From: CAWIVH01 sp963839475
Lineage (GTDB): Bacteria > Acidobacteriota > UBA6911
Direction: 5' to 3'
Assembly (NCBI GenBank): GCA_963839475.1
Contig: CAWIVH010000018.1
Location: 124,001 to 188,000 of the forward strand
DNA: 64,000 bases
Shown here one piece after another: positions 30,058-38,574 of the stretch. The notes beneath the pieces are model-generated. The model ran no database searches. It was not told where the DNA came from and saw only the letters and a program-made list of their open reading frames with translations. A program made the translations under genes and the position numbers. Position 1 is the stretch's first letter. Each line of letters begins with the position of its first letter.

Positions 30058-30963
30058 TCAATGACTCGGAGTTCCAGCCGCGGGGTATAATATCTGCCCG
30101 AATTGCCGGATATGCTCGGGTGTTGTGCCGCAACAGCCGCCGATGATGTTCGCTCCGGCATCGACGAGTCCGCGCACGTCGGCCGCCATCCTATCGGCCG
30201 TTTGATGGTATTGAATCTCCAATCCCACCAGGTCAGGACGGCCCGCATTGGGCCTGATAATGACCGGCTTGTCGGTCAGGGCCCGCAATTCGCCGACCAG
30301 GCGGATGTAATCCTGCATAGTCAGATTATCACCGCAATTGCTGCCGATGATGTCGGCTCCGGCATCAATCAACGTTTCAACCGCACGCACCGGATCGACG
30401 CCCATCATGGTACGGTAGCCGGCCTTGGCACGGCCGAAAGTCATCATGCCGATCACCACTGGAGCCCCGGCCGTCTTGGCCGCCCGGATGGCAGCCGCGG
30501 CTTCGTCCGCGGCGGTCATGGTTTCCACGACAATTCCATCGGCGCCACCTGCAAGAAGCGCCTCCGCCTGTTCGTCAAAGAAAGCGCGGGCCTCCGCAAC
30601 GGTCGTCTTCCCGAGCGGTTCGAGAAAATCACCGAACGGCCCCATGCTTCCCATGACCCAGGCCCGGTCTCCGGCTGCCTCTTTCGCCAGCCGGGCCGCG
30701 CTCTGATTCAGTTCGCGCCCCCGCCCCTGCAGGTTGTGATTGGCCAACGTGTACCGGTTTGCGCGGAAACTGTTCGTGGTCAAAAGCCTTGCCCCGGCAG
30801 CGCAGTAAGCCTCATGCACGGACCGGACAGCATCAGGGTTTTCAACATTCCAGAGTTCTCCGAATTTTCCCGATTCCAGCCCCCGGCGGATCAGTTCTGT
30901 CCCCATCGCACCATCGGCGAGCAAAACTCCGGCATGTATCTCATCCAGCAGATTGTTTTTCAT
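30058..30963 (-). CDS. Homocysteine S-methyltransferase family protein
   Basis: The protein has 301 residues from the ATG at 30963; an upstream start at 31017 would add 18 unsupported residues. The fold is the zinc-dependent methyltransferase barrel: VLLADGAMGTELIRRGL, LTTNSFRANRYTL, GIVVETMTAADEA, GADIIGSNCGDN and ANIIGGCCGTTPEHI. The single Cys and the Cys pair are the three zinc ligands that activate homocysteine as thiolate. This domain is found in MetH, MmuM and betaine-homocysteine methyltransferases. The methyl donor cannot be decided here: no cobalamin or methyltetrahydrofolate domain is present, so S-methylmethionine or a betaine is likely. Confidence 0.88.
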   Translation of the reverse strand: MKNNLLDEIHAGVLLADGAMGTELIRRGLESGKFGELWNVENPDAVRSVHEAYCAAGARLLTTNSFRANRYTLANHNLQGRGRELNQSAARLAKEAAGDRAWVMGSMGPFGDFLEPLGKTTVAEARAFFDEQAEALLAGGADGIVVETMTAADEAAAAIRAAKTAGAPVVIGMMTFGRAKAGYRTMMGVDPVRAVETLIDAGADIIGSNCGDNLTMQDYIRLVGELRALTDKPVIIRPNAGRPDLVGLEIQYHQTADRMAADVRGLVDAGANIIGGCCGTTPEHIRQFGQILYPAAGTPSH

Positions 30964-31125
30964 TTTCCATGCACCCCATAAACGAGAAGTGAAAATGGCC
31001 TTTTCATAATAATCCAAAAGGCGCCGGAATTCGACTTTGTGAAACCTCGGGCCGGCAAGTTTTTCCGGGGATTGCTTTGACGATCTCCAGCAGCTAAACT
31101 ACGAAATTTGATCAAGGAGCTGAAT

Positions 31126-32262
31126 ATGCCTTTGGGCCGCATGAAAAAATCCGTTCCCATCACGATTCTCATTCTCTTGTTCACAACTTTGGGTGTGGGA
31201 GCGTGGATCGCCTCCGGGCAGGTGGAAAAACCGATCAAGGGGCCCGTGGTCCAAAATGTGGCGCAGGATCGTGCCACCCTCACCTGGGTCTCCCAGCGGA
31301 AAACAGGCGAACTCCGCCAGCTTCCCGGCGGTGGAACCCTGGTGGTACAGGAACCGGTTTTCCACGAGATGCAGCTTAAAGGCCTGACGCCGGCGACCAA
31401 GTACAGCCTGGATTTGAACCAGGAAGGCGTGGACGCGAAAGTCAATTTCACCACGGCCCCGATGGATGATGCTCCCTTCAATTTCGTGGTCTGGGGCGAC
31501 ACGCGCACACGGCACGACGTCCACGCGAGGGCTGTGGCCGCCGTCCTGAAGGAAAATCCAAGTTTCATTCTGCACACCGGAGACCTGATCGCAAACGGAG
31601 AGAACGAAAGCGATTGGGACAAATTCTTCGAAATTGAGCAGGAGCTGTTGCGCAACGCGCCGTTCTATCCCGTATTGGGGAATCACGAAAGAAACTCCAT
31701 TATCTTTGAAAAGTTCTTTAAGTTTCCCAGCGGCAATGGCCACTACTACTCGTTTGACTGGGGAAGCGTCCACATCGTGGGGTTGGACACTTGTGATTTC
31801 GCCCCAACCCAGTTCATGAAAGAGTCTTTTTGGCAGTATCAGATGGATTGGCTCAAGGAAGATCTGTCACGAAACAGCAAACCACTCACCTTCGTCTTTT
31901 ACCATCATCCGCTATACACCGTGATGAAGGCGCGGCAGGCAAACGCCGCACGGCTGGCCACCAAGCTTGAGCCGATCCTGCTGGAAGGGGGCGTCACCGC
32001 CGTTTTTAACGGCCATGACCATAACTATCAGCACCATCTGAAAAACGGCCTTCATCACATCGTGACAGGAGGGGGTGGAGCGCCGCTCTATGATGCCGAA
32101 CCAATCCCTGAGATCACTCTGAAAGCGTTTAAAACGGAGAACTACGTCCGGGTGCGTATTCGGGATGGGAAAGCCGCGATCGAAGCGCTTGATCTCGATG
32201 GCAAGACTCTCGACGCTTTCGAACTGTCGCCCAGAACCAAGACCCTCGCCCCTATTAAATAA
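31126..32262 (+). CDS. Exported metallophosphoesterase with N-terminal Fn3-like domain
   Basis: The 378-residue protein starts at the ATG at 31126, six bases after AAGGAG; the frame also reaches a TTG at 31108. A signal/anchor helix (about 7-28) is followed by a beta-sandwich like that of purple acid phosphatases (about 35-105). The dinuclear metal phosphatase domain shows all ligands in order: VVWGDTR, HTGDLI, GNHE, FYHHPLY and FNGHDHNYQHH, then the HIVTGGGGAPL end. The likely role is extracytoplasmic phosphate-ester hydrolysis. No pho-type regulator is adjacent. Confidence 0.92.
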   Translation: MPLGRMKKSVPITILILLFTTLGVGAWIASGQVEKPIKGPVVQNVAQDRATLTWVSQRKTGELRQLPGGGTLVVQEPVFHEMQLKGLTPATKYSLDLNQEGVDAKVNFTTAPMDDAPFNFVVWGDTRTRHDVHARAVAAVLKENPSFILHTGDLIANGENESDWDKFFEIEQELLRNAPFYPVLGNHERNSIIFEKFFKFPSGNGHYYSFDWGSVHIVGLDTCDFAPTQFMKESFWQYQMDWLKEDLSRNSKPLTFVFYHHPLYTVMKARQANAARLATKLEPILLEGGVTAVFNGHDHNYQHHLKNGLHHIVTGGGGAPLYDAEPIPEITLKAFKTENYVRVRIRDGKAAIEALDLDGKTLDAFELSPRTKTLAPIK

Positions 32263-32350
32263 TCGCGAGATGCAGCCTTTGGGTGTTGTGGCCCGCGGCT
32301 GCGTACCATTGCAGGTCTTCGATCCTCATCTTCTATTGAAGTAGGCTCCA

Positions 32351-32382
32351 GGGGCCGGGATGAATCCTGGCCCCACATGATG
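32351..32382. repeat. Dispersed intergenic palindrome, copy 1
   Basis: GGGGCCGGGAT and ATCCTGGCCCC can pair with one mismatch, followed by ACATGATG. The same unit with small changes occurs at 38526-38556. Confidence 0.6.
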
Positions 32383-32424
32383 AGGAGTTGATAGGAATGA
32401 TGCGATTGGGGTGGGCCGGCCCGG

Positions 32425-34152
32425 CTATTTTTTGTAGAGTACCTTCCCGCCAACGATAGTGTAAACCACCTCTGCCGCCGGAATCTCGTCCTCGGGCACC
32501 GCCAGGATGTCTTTGGACAGCACCGTGACGTCAGCCAATTTGCCGGGAACTAGGGATCCTTTAAGATTCTCTTCAAATGCGGCATGGGCACCGTTCAGGG
32601 TATAGGATGTGAGCGCCTCCATGCGGCTCATCCGCTGCTCGGGCAAGAACACCGAGCTGTCCTTCAGCTTCCTCGAGACCGAAGCATAAAAACAGGCGAC
32701 AGGATTGACGTCCTCAACCGGGGCATCGGTCCCATTGCACACGACTGCTGATGATTTCATCAGGCTCTGCCAGACATAGGCCCCTTCAGCCGCTCTTTTA
32801 TCCCCGAGCCGCGCCAGCACGTACGGAGCATCGGATGTGGCATGCACACCTTGCATGGAGGCAATCACACCGAGCGCTCCAAACCGGGGAATGTCGGCCT
32901 TGTTCAGGTGCTGAACATGTTCAATGCGCCAGCGCAGATCCTTCTTGTCGGGGTTGGCTTTGAAGGTCTTTTCGTAAATATCCAGCACTTCCCGATTCGC
33001 CCGGTCGCCGATGGCGTGGACACACAGCTGGAACCCGTTTTCGATGGCGATGCGCGCGGTTTCAGCAACCGCATCCACGGGATCGGTATTCAGCCCCGTG
33101 CTGCCGGGAGCGTCCTTGTAGGGTTCAAGCATCCATGCGGTTCGGGATCCCAAGGCACCATCGATCAGCCTCTTGATCGCCCGAACCGTCAGATGATTGT
33201 TCCCGTAGTTCACCATTTTATATTTGGCTGGGTTTGCGGCGAGTCGCTTGTTCCCTTCTCCGAGCATGACATAAAGCCGGACTCCCAGCTTTCCTGAATC
33301 CGCGAATTTCCGGTAGAGGTCGACCGTATGGTAAGACGCGCCCGCGTCGTGAAAGGTCGTTATCCCTTTGGACAAGCATTCCTGGATCGCGAGCTGAATT
33401 TCCCGGCTGTCGTCGGCTTCTACCTGTTCCGGCGTGCGGGACGCCCTGGCTTTATCGAGTGCACGGCCGATGAGCCCTTCAGCCGTCTCCCGAAAAACTC
33501 CAACCGGTTTTCGCCCTGCATCCCGGAGGATATCTCCCCCGGGGGGATTCGGCGTGTCTGGGGAGATACCAGCCAGTTCCATCGCCTTCGCATTAGCGAA
33601 GACCGCGTGTCCACTGGCGTGGGTCAGGAGCACAGGGTTGTTGGGAGAAACCTTGGACAGCGAATCATGCAGGGGAAAACCCTCGACATTGGGAGAGGGT
33701 TTGGCATCCCACTTTTCCTGGTGCCAGCCCCGCCCCAGGATCCATTCTCCCGGCTTGGCTTTGGATGCCGCTTCGGCCACCCGCGCTACGATTTCCCCCC
33801 AATTCCGGGTGCGGCGCAAATCCAGGTTCATGAGAGCTTCACCGATTCCCGTGAAATGCGCATGGCTCTCGATGAAGCCGGGAATGGCCAGCCGGCCCTG
33901 GAGATCGATCACCTCGGTTTTCGGGCCGATGTATTTCTGGATCTCGTCGTTCGATCCCACGGCGAGGATGGAGCCGCCCCCGGCCGCAAGGGCATTTGCC
34001 TCCGGGCGAGACGGATCGACTGTCACAATCCGGCCGTTGCGCAAAACCAGGTCAGCGGGCGCAGCCGCTTCACGGGAAAAAATCCCGGCCGAGGCTAAAG
34101 CGAACCAAGCCGTCATAAACCATGCTCCCATTTTCAGAAGATGTCGGCGCAT
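32425..34152 (-). CDS. Exported amidohydrolase (Amidohydro_3 family)
   Basis: The protein has 575 residues from the ATG at 34152, which has a GGAG ribosome site; a TTG at 34176 would overlap the upstream stop codon. The signal peptide is about 6-28. The metal-dependent hydrolase fold shows VDLQGRLAIPGFIESHAHFTG (HxH), CVHAIGDRANREVLDIYE, RWRIEHVQHL, SMQGVHATSDAPYV and NGTDAPVEDVNP, with a YTLNGAHAAFEE end. This subgroup includes N-substituted formamide deformylase and exported imidazolonepropionase-like enzymes. It is the last gene of an operon with the enolase-superfamily gene (20 bases apart) and the saccharopine dehydrogenase-like gene, so a joint role in breaking down an amino-acid derivative or dipeptide is inferred. 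Confidence 0.9.
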   Translation of the reverse strand: MRRHLLKMGAWFMTAWFALASAGIFSREAAAPADLVLRNGRIVTVDPSRPEANALAAGGGSILAVGSNDEIQKYIGPKTEVIDLQGRLAIPGFIESHAHFTGIGEALMNLDLRRTRNWGEIVARVAEAASKAKPGEWILGRGWHQEKWDAKPSPNVEGFPLHDSLSKVSPNNPVLLTHASGHAVFANAKAMELAGISPDTPNPPGGDILRDAGRKPVGVFRETAEGLIGRALDKARASRTPEQVEADDSREIQLAIQECLSKGITTFHDAGASYHTVDLYRKFADSGKLGVRLYVMLGEGNKRLAANPAKYKMVNYGNNHLTVRAIKRLIDGALGSRTAWMLEPYKDAPGSTGLNTDPVDAVAETARIAIENGFQLCVHAIGDRANREVLDIYEKTFKANPDKKDLRWRIEHVQHLNKADIPRFGALGVIASMQGVHATSDAPYVLARLGDKRAAEGAYVWQSLMKSSAVVCNGTDAPVEDVNPVACFYASVSRKLKDSSVFLPEQRMSRMEALTSYTLNGAHAAFEENLKGSLVPGKLADVTVLSKDILAVPEDEIPAAEVVYTIVGGKVLYKK

Positions 34153-34172
34153 TTTTCGACTCCAGATTTCAT

Positions 34173-35642
34173 TCAATTTACAAAGGCACTAAGCCCGGGC
34201 CGGGTCAAAAGACCGGTTTCGAGCGTGCCGTCCTTGACGACGAACATACCGGGAAACCGGTTTTCCCAGGGTTTGTTGGCAACCGGCACATATTGACGGG
34301 CGTTTGCCTCTATGCCCGATACTCCCGGAACATGGGCTGCGAGTCCCGCCGAATGCAGAAGGGCAGCTCCCGGGCAGGTAAGATCCTGCACACACAGGAA
34401 CATCTTGTATTTTTGCCCTGCGGCGGCCATCAATAAGGCCTGGCTCTGCCCCTTGCAGGCTTTGAGAGCGATCCCGGTGTACCCCATTTCGCGGGCAAGC
34501 AGAAGCGATTCCAGGTCGGTCAAAGATTCATCGATGACGACGGGGCGGAGGCGGGCTGCTTTGTGCATCCGGCTGGAGCGATTGGACTTGAGATCCCGCG
34601 CAGTTGGCTGCTCGATATAGAGTATGTTTTGAAATGCCAGCGGCGCTTTTTCCTTGAGTCGATTCAGGAACTCCAGCAAAAATTCGACATTGGGGCAGTT
34701 TTCGTTGAAATCGAGGCAATAAAACCATCGAGCCGCACCTCTTTTGCGCTCAGCCGTCTCCGTTTCCCTGTCGATACGAAATACCCGGTCCAGATCCCCC
34801 TCCAGATCCTCGCCGTTGAGCTTGATCTTGATATGGGTCAGTCCATTGTAAGCTATCCACTCAGCCAGGGTTTCAGGCAAACCGTCATTTAAACGCCGGC
34901 GAATATCGGATGCGCTGATCGGATCCCCCGCGCCGACCGAGTGAAACATGGGGATTCTGGGCAGCGGATTGCTCCGGATGTAAAAATCGAGAAACTCCCC
35001 TTTGAACTCCCTGCCGAGATAGTGATCCAGGGAGCGATTCATGAATCGCGAACTGTAGGTGGAATAGCAGTTCAGTCCCAGCATTTTTCCATAAGCGTCG
35101 TGCACTGCGGCATCGAACGGACTGCCGGTCACCAGTGTGCAAAGCTTGGGCACCGGCGATGAAAGAACGAGCCGGGACGTAAGGGAATCTGCCTCCTTAA
35201 GCCATAGGGGTTCCAGGAGCGCATTGAGTTCAACGGGGTGGCCAAGGTCCGGCAGGGAGGACGAAACCTCGGCAATGCGTGCCGCCAGCTCTTTCATGGC
35301 CCCCAGGGTCCGGTCGTAAGACATCGTCTTGGAGGGAAAGGACCAGATGTTTCCCAACGGCATGGCGCCGAACCCCGTCGCGGAACGGCCGTTCCTGGAC
35401 TCCACCCGGCATTCGACCGTCAATATCGTTGCACGGTCTACAGTTCTTCCGCCGAATTGGTAGGGCGCCCGATAAAGAAACTCCTCGTAGGTGCAGCGTA
35501 TGTCCCGGATGCGGATATCGGCGGAGTTCGGGGGATTGAGAACTGCGGCGGCCCTGACTGCCGGCACGAAGGCAGGCGCGGCTGCCGCCTGCAAAAAGCG
35601 CCTCCGGCCCCATTGAAATCCATATCCTGCTAATTCAGGCAA
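34173..35642 (-). CDS. Tat-exported enolase-superfamily (MR/MLE) enzyme
   Basis: The 489-residue protein starts at a TTG at 35642 with GAGGAA five bases upstream, and has a twin-arginine signal (GRRRFLQAAAAPAFVPA). The mandelate racemase/muconate lactonising fold shows the KxK base (THIKIKLNG), metal ligands Asp in YCLDFNEN, Glu in LYIEQPT and Asp/Glu in VVIDESL, and the second lysine in GIALKACKGQS. The barrel domain carries insertions, since usual members have about 370 residues. Family members are epimerases, dehydratases or cycloisomerases of carboxylates, including dipeptide epimerases; which reaction applies here is unknown. It is nine bases downstream of the saccharopine dehydrogenase-like gene. 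Export of an enolase-superfamily enzyme is unusual. Confidence 0.87.
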   Translation of the reverse strand: MPELAGYGFQWGRRRFLQAAAAPAFVPAVRAAAVLNPPNSADIRIRDIRCTYEEFLYRAPYQFGGRTVDRATILTVECRVESRNGRSATGFGAMPLGNIWSFPSKTMSYDRTLGAMKELAARIAEVSSSLPDLGHPVELNALLEPLWLKEADSLTSRLVLSSPVPKLCTLVTGSPFDAAVHDAYGKMLGLNCYSTYSSRFMNRSLDHYLGREFKGEFLDFYIRSNPLPRIPMFHSVGAGDPISASDIRRRLNDGLPETLAEWIAYNGLTHIKIKLNGEDLEGDLDRVFRIDRETETAERKRGAARWFYCLDFNENCPNVEFLLEFLNRLKEKAPLAFQNILYIEQPTARDLKSNRSSRMHKAARLRPVVIDESLTDLESLLLAREMGYTGIALKACKGQSQALLMAAAGQKYKMFLCVQDLTCPGAALLHSAGLAAHVPGVSGIEANARQYVPVANKPWENRFPGMFVVKDGTLETGLLTRPGLSAFVN

Positions 35643-35651
35643 GCCGTTCCT

Positions 35652-36740
35652 CTATTTATAGTATTGGCCAAACCGGTTCTCGAGGAACTCGTCCAGCATA
35701 AAAGTTTCCTGCGTGATGAAACCTTTCAGCTCCCCTTCCCGCTTGAATACCATGTCGACGATGGCGCAACCGCCGGCCGCGGTTGTCACCTGAATGGCCG
35801 ACCAGAGGATTCCGGAGATCTTCTGGGGATATACCTTCTTGACGTAATTCTCCTCATATAGCTCGCCTTTCTGTTTGCCCGCTACGGATGCATAAATGAG
35901 AACCACGTCCTGGAGAGTTTTGGGAATCGCGTTTTCGAGGATACGCTTCAGGGTGTCCCGGTCCTGGTTGAGTTTGAGATCTTCCATCAGGAAATGGATT
36001 TTTTCGCAATGCCCCGGGTAGCGGAGAGTTTTGTAGTTCATCGTGCGGACTTTCCCCTCATAGGTTTCCGCCAGCGTTCCCAAACCTCCCGATGTGTTGA
36101 AAGCCTCATAGAGCAAGCCGTCCACTTCAATGGTCTCATAGCCCTCGAGCGGCATCAGGGCGATATAGGCCCCGTTTTCAATCCCGTAGCATAGGTTCCC
36201 ATACTCGTTGATCAGCCCGTTCGTGGACCATGTCAGGGAGTATTTTAGGACGTTGCTGGGATGAACCGGCAACGCACCGACGCGCAACTTGACCCGGTCC
36301 AGTTCGTCGAAATGGGTCATGAGGTCATGGGCGGCAATGCTGATAAAGCCGGGCGCAAGGCCGCACTGGGGAACGAAGGCGGTAGACGCGCCGCGGCTGA
36401 TTTTGTTGATGTAGCGGGAAACTTCCACATCCTCCGTCAGGTCGAAGTAGTGCAGGTTAAACTGCCGCGCGGCATCCGCAACCATGGGATTACAGAAATA
36501 TGGGAGGGCTGAGATGATGGCATGGATCTGATTCGAAGAGACATATTCAGTAAGCGCCGCTTTGTCCATGGCATTGATCGAAACGATCTGAAGATTCGGG
36601 TTATCAAGATCCCGACGCAACCGCTGCAGAGCCAATTCATCGATATCACCCAGGTGAACGACATAATCCCCGGAATTCACCAGAAGGCAGGAAATAAGTG
36701 AACCGATCTTGCCGGCGCCTAATGCCAGGATTTGCTTCAT
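35652..36740 (-). CDS. Saccharopine dehydrogenase-family oxidoreductase
   Basis: The protein has 362 residues from the ATG at 36740, with TTGGAGGCCTGCA as ribosome site. The Rossmann start MKQILALGAGKIGSLISCLL is followed by DIDELALQRLRRDL, AIISALPYFCNP, FDLTEDVEVSRYI and FVPQCGLAPGFISI, then the saccharopine dehydrogenase-type catalytic domain (LKYSLTWSTNGLINEY, EAFNTSGGLGTLAETY, MNYKTLRYPGHCEKI). The family includes saccharopine, carboxynorspermidine and opine-type dehydrogenases that act on C-N bonds of lysine-like imines. It heads the three-gene operon. Lysine catabolism or synthesis is plausible; no LysX or aminotransferase is adjacent. Confidence 0.87.
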   Translation of the reverse strand: MKQILALGAGKIGSLISCLLVNSGDYVVHLGDIDELALQRLRRDLDNPNLQIVSINAMDKAALTEYVSSNQIHAIISALPYFCNPMVADAARQFNLHYFDLTEDVEVSRYINKISRGASTAFVPQCGLAPGFISIAAHDLMTHFDELDRVKLRVGALPVHPSNVLKYSLTWSTNGLINEYGNLCYGIENGAYIALMPLEGYETIEVDGLLYEAFNTSGGLGTLAETYEGKVRTMNYKTLRYPGHCEKIHFLMEDLKLNQDRDTLKRILENAIPKTLQDVVLIYASVAGKQKGELYEENYVKKVYPQKISGILWSAIQVTTAAGGCAIVDMVFKREGELKGFITQETFMLDEFLENRFGQYYK

Positions 36741-36906
36741 TGCAGGCCTCCAATATTCATTGCACAGAAGTATTATGCGGGGCGGTCCCCGGTCCAGCTT
36801 AGACTTGGATAATGCCGATTTCAAGCTTATGCAGCCATTTGAACTCTTTTTAAACCTGACAGCAGGTTATAGACTAGTCCATGGCTTATTCAGCGAGGTG
36901 ATCGTT

Positions 36907-38289
36907 ATGCCAATCCGCCCCGGCGTGCTAGCGTTTCTGGCGTGCGTTCTGCTGCCAGCCACATCGCATTTTCAAGTTACTGCTTCAGCCCAGGAAGTAA
37001 ATCCCCCGAAAGCAGCCAAGGAAGACTCGGCGGCCGCCCTACAGGCCTTGAAAGCCCAGATCGAGGCCATGAGAACCGAATATGAAAAACGGCTCAAAGA
37101 CCTTCAGGTGCAAGTGGAGGATCTGCAGGCTCAAATGCTCAAGGCCGGTCCGGAGACTGACGCGGCGGCAACGGTTCAGGCGGCGCCGGCAACAACCCAG
37201 TCGATCCCGGGAGCATTGAATCCTGCCATAGGAGTCGTCGGCAATTTCGTGGCTCGAGCAGACAATCAAAAGATCTATAGCGAAGATGGGAGCCGCATTG
37301 ACAACAAGTTCAGCCTCCGGGAAGCGGAATTCGATTTCCGGGTTCCGATTGACCCGTACGCCGATGGGGTTGTGATTCTGGCCGTCGGGGCGGATGTGCC
37401 GGGCCGGTTCTCGGCGGACCTCGAGGAGGCTTACGCCAACATCAAGAAGCTTCCCTTCCTCGACAAATCACCGTTGGGATTGAAGCTGAAAGTCGGACGG
37501 TTCCGGCCCGCTTTTGGAAAGACCAACATTCTCCACACACACGACCTTCCCACAACCTTCCGTCCACTGCCGGTGCAGGAATTCCTGGGAGAGGAAGGCT
37601 TCATTCAGAGCGGCGTTTCCGGAAATTTCTTTTTACCGACGTCCTGGGATGAAAAATCAAGCATTGACCTCACCTTGCAGGTGCTCACCGGAGGCGACAT
37701 CGCCATTTCGCCGGACCAGCACAGCCGCAATTCCTATCTCGGTCACCTTCGCTGGTACCGGATGTTCTCGCAGGCAAACCAATTCGAGCTGGGCTGGTCC
37801 AGCTATTATCGTCCCGGCTCCCCTTATTCCCATGATGTCAATTTCCATGGGCTGGATTTCTCCTATCGCTGGATTCCCTCGCGCCAGGGAGATAGAAAGT
37901 CATTCCTGCTGGGAGGGGAATTGATGTTCGCGCACAGAGCCTACCCGGAAGCAGCCGAGCCGTTCGACGTGGCCCGGGCGTTGGAGGGCACGCCGCCGGG
38001 AACCGGAAAGCCGTTGGGATTTACCCTTTTTTCCCAATGGCAGCTGGATAGAAGGAAATATGCCGGAGTGCGTTGGGACTATACCGATGTACTGTACAAT
38101 CCAGCCTATCAACGCAAAAGCATCACACCATATTTTTCGTATTATTTCAGTGAGTTTCTCCGTTTTCGTCTGAACTATGAACACCGATGGAGCGATCTAT
38201 ATACAGAGGACAAACGCAATTCGGTCTATGCGGAACTGAACTTCGTTTTTGGGGCCCACCCGCCGGAACCATATTGGGTGAACAAATGA
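36907..38289 (+). CDS. Outer-membrane porin, probably linked to metal uptake
   Basis: The 460-residue protein starts at the ATG at 36907, where the signal peptide begins (GVLAFLACVLLPATSHFQ...ASA). A short coiled coil follows at about 40-75 (ALKAQIEAMRTEYEKRLKDLQ). From about 105 the sequence has alternating hydrophobic beta strands (GVVGNFVARADN, KLKVGRFRPAFGKTNIL, LRWYRMFSQANQFELGW) and ends YAELNFVFGAHPPEPYWVNK, as in OprP/zinc-associated porins. It precedes the zinc-type binding protein (285-base gap with palindromes) and the permease, so a role in passing metal or a chelate through the outer membrane is inferred. It is divergent from the saccharopine dehydrogenase-like gene. Confidence 0.8.
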   Translation: MPIRPGVLAFLACVLLPATSHFQVTASAQEVNPPKAAKEDSAAALQALKAQIEAMRTEYEKRLKDLQVQVEDLQAQMLKAGPETDAAATVQAAPATTQSIPGALNPAIGVVGNFVARADNQKIYSEDGSRIDNKFSLREAEFDFRVPIDPYADGVVILAVGADVPGRFSADLEEAYANIKKLPFLDKSPLGLKLKVGRFRPAFGKTNILHTHDLPTTFRPLPVQEFLGEEGFIQSGVSGNFFLPTSWDEKSSIDLTLQVLTGGDIAISPDQHSRNSYLGHLRWYRMFSQANQFELGWSSYYRPGSPYSHDVNFHGLDFSYRWIPSRQGDRKSFLLGGELMFAHRAYPEAAEPFDVARALEGTPPGTGKPLGFTLFSQWQLDRRKYAGVRWDYTDVLYNPAYQRKSITPYFSYYFSEFLRFRLNYEHRWSDLYTEDKRNSVYAELNFVFGAHPPEPYWVNK

Positions 38290-38486
38290 GGGATGCTTGC
38301 GAAGTACACCCATCGAGCTTAAATCGTCTCTCTCGCTCTCTCATGTGGGTTCGGCTTCAGCCCGGACTATGCGGCCTCGAGCATTAAGATTTGCTATTTT
38401 AAAAATGAAGAGCTGCCTGGATGAGGGATGGCCATGGATCGGGTGGACCAACTTATAATGGCCGGGCGCGGGAAAAAGGACCATGT

Positions 38487-38502
38487 CCGGGCTGAAGCCC
38501 GG
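38487..38502. repeat. Intergenic palindrome
   Basis: CCGGGCT and AGCCCGG form a perfect seven-base stem around GA. A related GGCTTCAGCCCGG element lies at about 38353. Both stand between the porin gene and the binding-protein gene. Confidence 0.55.
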
Positions 38503-38525
38503 GCCCTCATGATTCTAAGCTGAAT

Positions 38526-38556
38526 GGGGCCGGGATTCATCCCGCCCCACATGATG
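38526..38556. repeat. Dispersed intergenic palindrome, copy 2
   Basis: GGGGCCGGGAT and ATCCCGCCCC pair around TC, with CACATGATG at the right side. It is the same unit as 32351-32382 and ends just before the ribosome site of the znuA-like gene. Confidence 0.6.
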
Positions 38557-38574
38557 CCGAGGGGTGAGGCGAAA

